In this document: one piece after another, positions 42,294 to 50,542 of the stretch | How the letters are laid out: each line of letters starts with the position of its first letter | Numbering within the stretch: the first letter of the stretch is position 1 | Origin: Hymenobacter norwichensis DSM 15439 | GTDB taxonomy: Bacteria > Bacteroidota > Bacteroidia > Cytophagales > Hymenobacteraceae | DNA: 64,000 nt | Reading direction: 5' to 3' | Assembly (NCBI RefSeq): GCF_000420705.1 | Contig: NZ_ATVL01000007.1 | Location: forward strand, 558,001 to 622,000 | Notes under the pieces: generated by a model | The model's input: the letters and a program-made list of their open reading frames with translations, nothing else | What the model was told of the DNA's origin: nothing | The model's database searches: none | Position numbers and translations under genes: made by a program

Positions 42294-43190
42294 TTATTCT
42301 TTCACGAACCGCTTGGTTTCCGAGCTGGTGCGGGTGGTGATTTTGTAGTAGTAAGTGCCCGCCGCTAGGTCGCTGAGGTTAACAGGCAGCACATGCGGGC
42401 CTTTTTCCTGCTTGGGCTCCTGGGTAATGGTGCGCAGGGTGTTGCCGCGGCCATCAAGCAGTTCCACGGTTACGGGGCCGGCCTTGGTTACGGTGTATTC
42501 GAGTTGGCTGGTAGCTACTGCCGGGTTGGGGTAAAGGCTGGTGCCACTCACGCCGGGCTCAGGCGCCGTAGTAGTAGCGCTAGGGTCGAGCAAGAGAAAG
42601 GCGGTAGGCCGAAAAAACCTGCCAGCGCCGTGGTGGCGCATACGGCCCTGCATCGGAGCGCGCTTCTCCTGCTGCTCGGGCGTGGCGTTTTTGGCGGCAA
42701 TGGCCTGCATATCATTGGCCCACTTCGCGCGCTGAGGCTGGACTTCCTCAGTTAGCTGGCTGATGCTACCGGCATACTTCTGAGCCAGTTGCGCCACATT
42801 CTGCATAATGGCCCGGCTTTCGGTGTGCAGCTGCCGAAACTGCTGGCGCTGCTCCTCGGTGAGGGCAGGGCGCGTGCTGGCGGGCGCGGGACTGGCCGGA
42901 GCGGTAGCTCGGCTGACGCGGAAACTGTGCCGCAAGGCCTGGCTACGTTGGCGCACGTCTTTCAGCTGGGTGCGGTAAGTGGTAAGTTGAGCTTTGTCGG
43001 TGCTGGCGAGTTGAGTTTCCAGCTTCTGACGTTGCTGTTGCACCACAGGTAGCACATTCTGCTCGAAGTAGGCTTTCATTTCGGAGCGGGACGGGCCACC
43101 GGGGCCTTGAGGCTTATCAAGCGGATTCTGCGCCAGCGTGGCGGTAGCCAGTAGCAGCATCGCTAGGGTAGAGGTTAAGGTTGCTTTCAT
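42294..43190 (-). CDS. Spy/CpxP-like protein with T9SS sorting domain
   Basis: 298 residues from the ATG at 43190, which starts the signal peptide (ATLTSTLAMLLLATATLAQ); the frame is open to 43328. Residues 30-190 are helical and charged, with an LTxxQ-like motif (PALTEEQRQQFRQLHTES) as in the CpxP/Spy chaperones, followed by a Arg/His-rich stretch (GRMRHHGAGRFFRP). The last 80 residues are a type A sorting domain: SLYPNPAVATSQLEYTV, ELLDGRGNTLRTI, LAAGTYYYKI and the final KRFVKE. So this chaperone-like protein should be exported by T9SS. Confidence 0.8.
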   Translation of the reverse strand: MKATLTSTLAMLLLATATLAQNPLDKPQGPGGPSRSEMKAYFEQNVLPVVQQQRQKLETQLASTDKAQLTTYRTQLKDVRQRSQALRHSFRVSRATAPASPAPASTRPALTEEQRQQFRQLHTESRAIMQNVAQLAQKYAGSISQLTEEVQPQRAKWANDMQAIAAKNATPEQQEKRAPMQGRMRHHGAGRFFRPTAFLLLDPSATTTAPEPGVSGTSLYPNPAVATSQLEYTVTKAGPVTVELLDGRGNTLRTITQEPKQEKGPHVLPVNLSDLAAGTYYYKITTRTSSETKRFVKE

Positions 43191-43326
43191 AGGGCAAAGA
43201 AAAGAAGATGGCTGTTTTAGGTGCATAGATGCCAGCCGTGAGTGCGGGTTTAAACTGCCGATTGGAAAAATTGTGCCAGCTGCTCGGTTCAGAACATCAA
43301 CGAAGCCTTGGTAACTTGCAGTACCC

Positions 43327-43980
43327 ATGAACGACCCGGAAATCCGCGCTCTGCTTTACCCACTGCTTGCGGGCGGCGTGTACATCAACGAGCTACCCAC
43401 TGGCAGCACCCGCGTAGATGTGGTGCACATCACCGAGCAGTTTATGCACGGCTATGAGGTGAAAGGCGACGGCGACACGCTGCAACGGGTGAGCCGGCAA
43501 TTGGGCTGCTACGCCGGAGCCTACGATTTCGTGACGTTCGTGGTGACGGAGAAGCACCTGCCTAAATTGCTGCCTTTGCTGCCCGATTGGGTGGGGATAC
43601 TAGTAGCGTCGGCGGAAGGGCTGCGGGCGTACCGGCCGGCGCTCTACAACGCCACCGTGGAGCGCGCCGTAGTGGCCGATTTGCTGTTGCTGGAAGAGGT
43701 TCGGCAGTTTCTATTGGCCCGCGGCCTAACTGGCATCAGCACGCTCCGCCGCCGCGACGTGCTCAATTTGCTGCGCACCACGCATGCCATTCCGCTGTCG
43801 GCGGTGGCGCAGTATGTGCGGGAGCGGCTAACGGCTCGGCTACCGCAGCGCCTGGAAATGCGGGCCGAGCGGAAAGCGGTGCGGGAGCTGTTCGGCAAGC
43901 GCCCCAAACACCGCAAACCAAAAAAGAAAACCAAAAAGCGCCCGACGCGCAGCAAACCTGCCAAGGCCAGCAAGCTATAA
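43327..43980 (+). CDS. sce7726 family protein, probable PD-(D/E)xK nuclease
   Basis: 217 residues. The N-terminal half has the sce7726 pattern: TRVDVVHITEQFMHGYEVKGDGDTLQRVSRQ in parts, where Asp31, Glu44 and Lys46 form a D-(x12)-E-x-K nuclease motif, then LGCYAGAYDFVTFVV. The C-terminal tail (about 185-217) is extremely rich in Lys and Arg (KRPKHRKPKKKTKKRPTRSK) and could bind nucleic acid. Proteins of this family resemble restriction-type endonucleases, and some are linked to mobile elements; activity is not proven. It stands alone and is divergent from the Spy-like gene. Confidence 0.72.
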   Translation: MNDPEIRALLYPLLAGGVYINELPTGSTRVDVVHITEQFMHGYEVKGDGDTLQRVSRQLGCYAGAYDFVTFVVTEKHLPKLLPLLPDWVGILVASAEGLRAYRPALYNATVERAVVADLLLLEEVRQFLLARGLTGISTLRRRDVLNLLRTTHAIPLSAVAQYVRERLTARLPQRLEMRAERKAVRELFGKRPKHRKPKKKTKKRPTRSKPAKASKL

Positions 43981-44135
43981 TGCGGGCGTAAAGCACCAGA
44001 AAATACTGTGACTGCATAAGCGGTATAGCGGCCCGCACCGAGTTGTTCAGACCTTGGAAAGCTGAAAAATTAAACGAACGTATCGGCCTGAAGGGGGAAG
44101 ATAACCACATACCAAGCGGAACCGTATGTGGCCGT

Positions 44136-44579
44136 ATGGCAGAAGAAGTTATTGTGGACGAGCCCTACGCACTGGTGTGGGCCGACCAAGAAGTACCCTG
44201 TATTATTGTCCAGTTGCATGCTTTTGCCAATCGGGACCAGTTCAAGCACCTGATGAATGCGGGTTTAGCCCACTACAAGGCGCACAGCCAACCTATGCAG
44301 CGCTGGGGCTGGATTGCCGATACCCGGCACATGAGCGCCATTCCTAAGGAAGTGCAGCAATGGTTGGCCGATGACTGGAACGCCCAAGCATATCAGGCGG
44401 GGCTGCGCGAAGTGAGCATTGTGGCCTCCACTAATATTCTGGGACAAATGGCTACGCAGCAGTACGCCAAGCAGGCCGTAGCCCAGCCGGAAAAGTATGT
44501 GCTGGACCCTGTGTACTATGCCTCGTTGGAAGAGGCTCGGCAGAGCGTGCAGAAACGGTGCGCTGCACTTAATGTGTAG
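44136..44579 (+). CDS. STAS-like hypothetical protein (paralogue 2 of 3)
   Basis: 147 residues from the ATG at 44136; the frame is open to a TTG at 44043 but the extension has no conserved pattern. Strand and helix order: YALVWADQEVPCIIVQLHAF, then RWGWIADTRHMSAIPKEVQQWLADDW, then GLREVSIVASTNILGQMATQQYA, then YYASLEEARQSV. It shares this layout with the genes at 2773 and 44630. Cytoplasmic, no membrane span. Function unknown; the fold suggests small-ligand or protein binding. Confidence 0.65.
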   Translation: MAEEVIVDEPYALVWADQEVPCIIVQLHAFANRDQFKHLMNAGLAHYKAHSQPMQRWGWIADTRHMSAIPKEVQQWLADDWNAQAYQAGLREVSIVASTNILGQMATQQYAKQAVAQPEKYVLDPVYYASLEEARQSVQKRCAALNV

Positions 44580-44629
44580 GCTCTCTCCTGTTACCAGTTC
44601 AACTTGTTTCGTTCGTCTCTGCTCTGCTT

Positions 44630-45034
44630 ATGGAAACTCTGTACAGTTCCCAGTACCTGCATATCTACCTGCACAAGACCACCCATAATACGCTGGAACT
44701 GCAATGGCTAGACTTTGTGCCTAGCGCCGATTTCCGAGTTTCAATGCTGGAACTCATACGCTTGATTCAACAGCACGGGGCCAAGGCCCTGATTGCCGAC
44801 AACCGGTTGTTGCGCGCCCTACGCCAAGCCGATTTGCAGTGGAGCGGTGACTTGATATTTAAGGGGTTAAGTGAACGGGGAGGGTGTCGGTTTGCGGCCG
44901 TAGAGTCGTTGGACGCCATGAACCGCATGGGTATTACCGCGCTGGTAGCCACGGTCATTCCGCATACTCAACTAACCAGCCAATTCTTTTCTACCATTGC
45001 TGAAGCTCGCGCCTGGGCTACTGCACCTTTGTAG
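44630..45034 (+). CDS. STAS-like hypothetical protein (paralogue 3 of 3)
   Basis: 134 residues. The order is that of the gene just upstream: YLHIYLHKTTHNTLELQWLDF, KALIADNRLLRALRQADLQWSG, CRFAAVESLDAMNRMG, and the closing FFSTIAEARAWA. It starts 50 bases after the stop of the previous gene, so the two are probably cotranscribed and arose by duplication. No catalytic motif. It ends one base before the convergent end of the DNA polymerase IV gene, with no room for a separate terminator. Confidence 0.65.
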   Translation: METLYSSQYLHIYLHKTTHNTLELQWLDFVPSADFRVSMLELIRLIQQHGAKALIADNRLLRALRQADLQWSGDLIFKGLSERGGCRFAAVESLDAMNRMGITALVATVIPHTQLTSQFFSTIAEARAWATAPL

Positions 45035-45035
45035 C

Positions 45036-46115
45036 TTAGAACTTCAGCGTCAGCTGCTGGCCTGGGGCTTCGGTTTCCACTTCCAACGTAGAGAGGGAAA
45101 CGCCTAATAGGCGCACACCTAGCGGCAATGGCAGCAACACCGCTAGTAGCTCGTGGCTGACCTGAGCCAGCAGCTCAGGTGTACGGATGGGAGCCAAGAA
45201 GGTGCGGCTGCGCGTAATCTGCCGGAAGTCGGCGTACTTCACTTTCAGCGTGACGGTGCGGCCGGTGGCGCCGGTCCGTTGGCTGGCTGCCCACACCGCC
45301 GCTAGTACGGGTTCCAGGCCCGCCAGCAATTCAACATGCGTGGTAAGGTCTTGCTCGAAAGTGGTTTCCGAGCCGATGGACTTGCGCACCCGGTCGGCTA
45401 CTACCGGGCGGTGGTCTTGGGCGCGGGCAATGTGGAAGTAGTGCGAACCAGCCTTGCCGAAATGTTGCCGCAGAAACGCCTCCGTTTGCTGCCGTAAATC
45501 CAGCCCTGTAAAGATGCCCAGTTGGTTGAGCCGCCCAGCCGTAGCAGGCCCAATGCCGTGAAACTGGCCTACGGAGAGTGTTTCCACGAAAGCCAGCCCT
45601 TCGTGCGGCTTGATAACGAATTGTCCGTTTGGCTTGCGGTAATCAGAAGCCAGCTTGGCCAGAAACTTATTGTAAGAAATGCCTGCTGAAGCTGTCAGGC
45701 GGGTTTCCTGATGAATTCGGGCCCGGATTTCCTGCGCAAGTTGCGTCGCCGAAGCTATGTGCTTCAGGTTGTGCGTGACGTCCAGGTAAGCCTCATCCAG
45801 CGACAAAGGCTCAATGAGCGGTGTGTACTCCAGAAAAATCTCCCGAATCTGGCGCGACACTTCCTTGTACACCTCGAAGCGCGGCTTCACAAATACCAGC
45901 TCTGGGCACTTGCGCACCGCCACCGACGAAGCCATGGCCGAGCGTACCCCAAACTGCCGGGCCTCATAGCTGGCCGCCGCCACCACGCCCCGTTGCCGGG
46001 AGCCACCTACTGCCACCGGCCGCCCTTGCAACGCCGGTTGGTCACGCTGCTCCACCGAGGCATAGAAAGCATCCATGTCTAGGTGAATAATCTTGCGCTG
46101 TACCTCCTGCTCCAC
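45036..46115 (-). CDS. dinB: DNA polymerase IV
   Basis: 359 residues, the usual length. Catalytic residues: Asp13 in IIHLDMDAFYASVEQ and Asp107-Glu108 in PLSLDEAYLDVT. The helix-hairpin-helix thumb (FHGIGPATAGRLNQLGI) and the little finger domain (KSIGSETTFEQDL; TLKVKYADFRQITRS) follow. The end QQLTLKF resembles the sliding-clamp-binding motif QLxLF. It carries out error-prone translesion synthesis after DNA damage. I see no obvious SOS box upstream; a near-match -7 element (TATCTTCG, 46139-46132 approximately) lies close to the start. Confidence 0.92.
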   Translation of the reverse strand: MEQEVQRKIIHLDMDAFYASVEQRDQPALQGRPVAVGGSRQRGVVAAASYEARQFGVRSAMASSVAVRKCPELVFVKPRFEVYKEVSRQIREIFLEYTPLIEPLSLDEAYLDVTHNLKHIASATQLAQEIRARIHQETRLTASAGISYNKFLAKLASDYRKPNGQFVIKPHEGLAFVETLSVGQFHGIGPATAGRLNQLGIFTGLDLRQQTEAFLRQHFGKAGSHYFHIARAQDHRPVVADRVRKSIGSETTFEQDLTTHVELLAGLEPVLAAVWAASQRTGATGRTVTLKVKYADFRQITRSRTFLAPIRTPELLAQVSHELLAVLLPLPLGVRLLGVSLSTLEVETEAPGQQLTLKF

Positions 46116-46209
46116 TGCGTTACTCGTTGAAACAACGAAGATAAAGCCCCAGCATCAGTTGTGCGAAGGAATTGGGTACAGCACTCAATAACCCCTAAAC
46201 ACTATATAA

Positions 46210-46254
46210 AAGCACATCCCCTTAGCAGATTCGCTCTACTAAGGGGATGTGCTT
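46210..46254 (-). terminator. Terminator of the dicarboxylate symporter gene
   Basis: Perfect 16-base arms, AAGCACATCCCCTTAG (46210-46225) and its complement (46239-46254), with an AT-rich tail on the minus strand. Confidence 0.85.
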
Positions 46255-46273
46255 GCTTGATGTCTAAAACTGC

Positions 46274-47695
46274 TTAGTGCGTGTGCTGGGCCAAGGTGCT
46301 GTCGGCTTCAGCTAGGCCTTCCACCGGGTCGGGGGCTACGTAATTGTCCACAAACTCGCCTTCCCAACGGGCTACCACGGCCGTAGCCAAGCAGTTACCG
46401 ATTACGTTGACGGCCGTGCGGGCCATGTCCATCAAGGCATCAATACCCAGGATGATGAACACCGGCCACGCCGGCAGATTAAACGATGCTACCGTTGCCA
46501 GCAAAATCACCAACGACGCCCGCGGGACACCCGCCACGCCTTTCGAGGTCAGCATCAAGGTGAATACCATAACCAGCTGCTGCCCAAACGACAAGTCGAT
46601 GCCGGCGGCCTGCGCCACGAACACCGCCGCCAACGATAGGTAGAGCGTGGTGCCATCCAGGTTAAACGAGTAGCCCGTGGGCATCACGAAGGCCACAATA
46701 CGGCGCGGTACGCCAATGCTTTCCATGGCTTCCATAGCGCGGGGCAAAGCGGCTTCCGACGAGGTAGTGGCGAAGGCAATACTCACCGGCTCGGCAATGG
46801 CCTGCACGAAGCGCTTCACTGGAATGCGGGCAATCAAGGCCATGGGTAGTAGTACCAGCAGCAGGAAGGCCAGCAACGCCACGTACAGCGTGAGCAGCAG
46901 ATAGAAGGCATTTTTGAGCGGCTCGAAGCCCATTTTGCCCACCGTGTACGCCAAAGCGCCACCCACGCCAATCGGGGCGAAGAACATGACCACGTTGGTG
47001 AATTTGAACATCACCTCCGACAAGCTTTCAATGATTTCCAGCATCGGCTTACGCTTGTTTTGGTGCACCATAGCCAGCCCGATGGCGAAGATGATGGCAA
47101 ACACCACCACCTGCAATACCTGCCCCTCGGCCACCGATTTGGCAATGTTTTCGGGGAAGATGTGCAGAATAATATCGGAGGCTGACTGCTTGACGGCTTG
47201 CAGCTTTTCGGTTTCTACGTCCACGCCGGCCTGGCTGATGCCCACGCCGGCTTTGGTGAGGTTGATGGCCGCCAGCCCGATGAAGAGGGCAAACGTGGTG
47301 ATGACTTCGAAGTACACCAGCGCCTTGAGGCCCATTTTGCCTACTTGTTTTAGGTCGGCGTGGCCGGCAATGCCCACCACCAGCGTAGCGAAAACCAGCG
47401 GTGCAATAATGGTTTTAACCAGCTTCAGGAAAATGTCGCTGAGCACTTTCAGGTTCACGGCAAATTCGGGGAAGTCGTTGCCGATTTCCGCGCCCACAAA
47501 CATGCTCACCACAATCCAGAAGGTGAGGGAGCGGCGCTGAATGCCATAGACGAAGAAAGCGGCCAGAAACAGCCAGCGGGCCGCCTGCGCCACCACGGGG
47601 TCGAGGCTAATAACTTGATAGGAAGTGAGAACGGTAAGTAGCACGGCCACCAGGGCCAGCACCAAAACGACAGGGACGAGTCGCGAAAACTTCAT
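46274..47695 (-). CDS. Dicarboxylate/amino acid:cation symporter (DAACS family)
   Basis: 473 residues from the ATG at 47695. The frame runs to 47878, but the promoter at 47729-47761 lies inside the extension. Typical of the GltP/DctA fold: about six regular helices, then LKLVKTIIAPLVFATLVVGIAGH, the serine-rich hairpin AFATTSSEAALPRAMEAME, the unwound helix with the NMDGT-like FNLDGTTLYLSLAAVFVAQA, hairpin 2 (TSKGVAGVPRASLVILLATV), and IDALMDMARTAVNVIGNCLAT, which binds substrate and Na+. It imports C4-dicarboxylates or glutamate/aspartate; FNLDGTT does not settle which. Confidence 0.9.
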   Translation of the reverse strand: MKFSRLVPVVLVLALVAVLLTVLTSYQVISLDPVVAQAARWLFLAAFFVYGIQRRSLTFWIVVSMFVGAEIGNDFPEFAVNLKVLSDIFLKLVKTIIAPLVFATLVVGIAGHADLKQVGKMGLKALVYFEVITTFALFIGLAAINLTKAGVGISQAGVDVETEKLQAVKQSASDIILHIFPENIAKSVAEGQVLQVVVFAIIFAIGLAMVHQNKRKPMLEIIESLSEVMFKFTNVVMFFAPIGVGGALAYTVGKMGFEPLKNAFYLLLTLYVALLAFLLLVLLPMALIARIPVKRFVQAIAEPVSIAFATTSSEAALPRAMEAMESIGVPRRIVAFVMPTGYSFNLDGTTLYLSLAAVFVAQAAGIDLSFGQQLVMVFTLMLTSKGVAGVPRASLVILLATVASFNLPAWPVFIILGIDALMDMARTAVNVIGNCLATAVVARWEGEFVDNYVAPDPVEGLAEADSTLAQHTH

Positions 47696-48119
47696 ACGCG
47701 GCAGCAAAATGAGAGAGGGTGTAGATAGCAAAGATAGGTTTTTGGGGTCGGCCAGCGCCAACCCAGCTTGCAACTCCTCTAACCGGCCCCGCCGCCCCTT
47801 TCCACCAGCCTGCACCAGCGCACTACAGACGGGGCAGGCGCAGGGCGCGAGTGCCCGCGCCGAGTACCGGGCACGCACTAGGCGGTAACGCTCTTGGCTA
47901 TGAATACTGGCTGTGATTTTCGTTGAAAACGAGCCGCAGGAAGGCGGGCTTTACCACATGCTTATGTGATTGGGGAAGTAGCAGCGCTTTGTTTTATTTG
48001 TGAGGCTATGGATAGGTAAATTGTTGATAGCCAAAATATAAACCGTGAGGGAGCTGCGGCGTGGCGGAGTGAATACAAGGCGGTTAGGAGTGGTAAGTGG
48101 GACTTTCAGCAGGAACAGG
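47696..48119. other. Intergenic region upstream of the injection-system remnant
   Basis: 424 bases between the divergent symporter and tail-sheath genes. Besides the symporter promoter it holds a GC-rich part (47755-47880) and an AT-rich part (47960-48045). I find no full -7 match that would drive the sheath gene, and no RNA gene or repeat. Confidence 0.45.
47729..47761 (-). promoter_or_regulatory. Promoter of the dicarboxylate symporter gene
   Basis: On the minus strand TTG at 47761-47759, a 22-base spacer and TATCTTTG at 47736-47729, a full -7 match. It supports the ATG at 47695 as the start. Confidence 0.65.
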
Positions 48120-49556
48120 ATGCCAGGACCAAGCAAAACACCGGGAGTTTATGTGGAGGAAATACCGAAGTTCCCGCCTTCGGTTGCCGCAGTGCCAACG
48201 GCCATTCCGGCCTTCGTCGGCTACACCCAGCAGGCCCAGCGCACCACCGCCAACGACCTGCATCTGCAACCGACTCGCATTACATCCATGGCAGAATACC
48301 GCCAGTATTTTGGGGGGCCACAGCCTGAAACTGCCGTTGCCGTCACCATCACCGGAACGCTAAAGGCCGCCGGTAAGTCTGCAACGAATGTAGTGGCTAC
48401 ATTGGCGGAAACGGCCCGTTCCCGGCATATTCTCTACTATGCCATGCAGCTGTTTTTTGCCAACGGGGGCGGGCCCTGCTATATCGCGTCGGTGGGGCTG
48501 TACAAGCCGCTAGGAACGGCGCTTGTCTTGGCCGAACTGACCGCCGGCTTGGCTGTGCTGCGGGCCGCCGACGAGTTAACTCTACTGGTATTGCCTGAAG
48601 CGCAGGCTCTGGCTTCCATCATCGATTTTAAAGCCCTGCAAGATTTGGCTCTGGCGCAATGCGCCCTGCGCCAAGACCGTTTCGTGCTGCTGGACGTGCA
48701 CGGCGACGGGGTTTCTCTGAACGAGCCCGGCCCTGATTTCCTGACGGTCATCAACAACTTCCGCCGTAGCGGCATAAGCTCCGGCAACCTCCGCTACGGA
48801 GCCGCCTACGCGCCCAACCTGGCCACCGTGCTGGACTATGCCGTGGACGAGGGCGCCGTTGTGGTACACTCTTTTCAGGGTTTCAAGCGGGCAACTATCA
48901 CCACTTTAAGTAGCCTGGCTACCACCAATCCGCAGCGCTATGAGCTGGCAAAAGCTGCCATTCGGGACCTGCCCTGCAAGCTGCCGCCTAGTGCGGCCGT
49001 GGCGGGAGTATATGCCACTGTTGATGCTAGCCGGGGTGTTTGGAAAGCACCGGCCAATGTGAGCTTGGTGGCGGTGCTGAAGCCAACTTTCGCGCTAACC
49101 AACGCCCAACAGGACCAATTGAACGTGGACCCGGTAGCCGGCAAATCGGTGAATGCCATTCGGGAGTTCGTTGGGAAAGGCACGCTGGTGTGGGGCGCCC
49201 GCACCCTGGCCGGCAACGACAGCGAATGGCGCTACGTGAACGTGCAGCGGCTGTTTCTTTTCGTGGAGGAATCAGTGAAAAAAGCCATCCAGCCATTCGG
49301 GTTTGAACCCAACGACGCCACCACTTGGGGGCGGGTACAGAGCATGGTTGAAAACTTCCTGCTTACGCTCTGGCGGCAAGGCGCTTTACCGGGCATTAAG
49401 CCGGAACACGCCTTTTACGTGGCCGTGGGGCTGGGCAGAACCATGACTGCCCTTGATATTCTGGAGGGCCGAATGGTAGTGGAAATGGGTTTGGCCGCCA
49501 CGCGTCCCGCCGAGTTTATCGTCCGGCGGTTGGTGTGCCGCATGGCTAGTGCCTAA
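48120..49556 (+). CDS. Contractile tail sheath protein (phage tail/eCIS type)
   Basis: 478 residues from the ATG at 48120; the frame is open to 48045. The N-terminus GPSKTPGVYVEEIPKFPPSV is the classic start of phage and extracellular injection system sheath proteins, followed by AVPTAIPAFVGYTQ. The C-terminal domain is complete: VWGARTLAGNDSEWRYVNVQRL, FVEESVKKAIQPFGFEPND, ENFLLTLWRQGALPG and LDILEGRMVVEMGLAATRPA. Sheath subunits polymerise around an inner tube and contract to drive it into a target. No tube, baseplate, spike or terminator gene is in the window, so the protein appears to be an orphan. The reading frame shows no damage. Confidence 0.9.
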   Translation: MPGPSKTPGVYVEEIPKFPPSVAAVPTAIPAFVGYTQQAQRTTANDLHLQPTRITSMAEYRQYFGGPQPETAVAVTITGTLKAAGKSATNVVATLAETARSRHILYYAMQLFFANGGGPCYIASVGLYKPLGTALVLAELTAGLAVLRAADELTLLVLPEAQALASIIDFKALQDLALAQCALRQDRFVLLDVHGDGVSLNEPGPDFLTVINNFRRSGISSGNLRYGAAYAPNLATVLDYAVDEGAVVVHSFQGFKRATITTLSSLATTNPQRYELAKAAIRDLPCKLPPSAAVAGVYATVDASRGVWKAPANVSLVAVLKPTFALTNAQQDQLNVDPVAGKSVNAIREFVGKGTLVWGARTLAGNDSEWRYVNVQRLFLFVEESVKKAIQPFGFEPNDATTWGRVQSMVENFLLTLWRQGALPGIKPEHAFYVAVGLGRTMTALDILEGRMVVEMGLAATRPAEFIVRRLVCRMASA

Positions 49557-49645
49557 TGCTGCTGATGTCGTTAGCGGCCACCCAACCATGTTGTGGTGCT
49601 GTTACAGTGGTTTGAATTTCACGGGTATAAAAACACAGTCATGCT

Positions 49646-50542
49646 ATGGCCTACTCCTTTACTATCAGTTCCAACGTGCTGCCCAACGGCCGGACTGCCT
49701 ACCTTGGTGCGCGGCTGAATTCTCCGGAAGCGCGCTTCACCATTGGGTATAGCACCCGGTATCAAGACAATTTTGGGCTCTACAACACCGATGTGAAAGC
49801 CGGGCTGGTTTATCAGCCGGGCACGTACCGGGCCCGGCACGGCTTCTGGGTGGATTTCATTTACCCGACCGCCTACGTGGAAAGCAAAGGCTCGTTTTTC
49901 TGCCTCAATACCTACGACCGAGCCCGGTTCACGTTCGGGTTCATGCAATACGCCGCTCATGTTCCCAACGGCGACTTTGTACGCTATGTGCGGGCGCTGC
50001 TGCAACTACCGCTGGCCGCCGAATATTTCCCGCGGCTAACACTGAAACAGAACCGCATCTGTTACCAAAGCAACGATGAAACCCTGACGCCGCTGGAAAG
50101 TGACACGTCCACCAAGGGGCTGATGGAATACCTGAACCCGACGCTGCTGGACATTGAAACGCAGGAAACCATCTGCGCTGCCCGTATGGTGCACTGGGCT
50201 CAGCATGATGCGCTCAATCAACAAACCCAGGTGGAGCTAGCTGTTACCCATTTTCAGGCCAATCTGCCGCGCTACCATCGGCGGCTCGGCCTCGACCAGG
50301 CCCCGGCTCGGGTGTGCATAGTGGTATGCGACATTCTGCACCAGGGCCGCGCTACCTTCGACCGGATTGCCGCGGCCCTAAACACTGGTGGCAATTGGGA
50401 CCGGGCCTACGCCAATCTGCTAACCATTGGGGCCGCCAACTATGCGGAGCGCATCAAGTCCCTGAAGCAAAAAATTGCTGAAGGCGTCGGGACGGGAGTG
50501 CTGCAAAAGACCTACCACGCAGCTACCAACACGTTTGTATGA
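49646..50542 (+). CDS. Probable lysozyme-like protein linked to the sheath gene
   Basis: 298 residues, no signal peptide. I do not recognise a named family, but residues about 68-105 look like a lysozyme/lytic transglycosylase core: Glu79 in YPTAYVESKGSFFCLNTYD, then RARFTFGFMQYAAH with the GFMQ turn typical of these enzymes (compare GLMQ in soluble lytic transglycosylases). A second region, ARVCIVVCDILHQGRATFDRI, recalls the end of chitosanase-like lysozymes. It could cut peptidoglycan for passage of a contractile device. Its stop overlaps the ATPase start (ATGA), so the two are translationally coupled. Glu79 as catalytic residue is inference. Confidence 0.55.
   Translation: MAYSFTISSNVLPNGRTAYLGARLNSPEARFTIGYSTRYQDNFGLYNTDVKAGLVYQPGTYRARHGFWVDFIYPTAYVESKGSFFCLNTYDRARFTFGFMQYAAHVPNGDFVRYVRALLQLPLAAEYFPRLTLKQNRICYQSNDETLTPLESDTSTKGLMEYLNPTLLDIETQETICAARMVHWAQHDALNQQTQVELAVTHFQANLPRYHRRLGLDQAPARVCIVVCDILHQGRATFDRIAAALNTGGNWDRAYANLLTIGAANYAERIKSLKQKIAEGVGTGVLQKTYHAATNTFV

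Noticed and set aside
46914-47540. 208-codon plus-strand open frame
   Set aside because: Antisense to the dicarboxylate symporter; no support.
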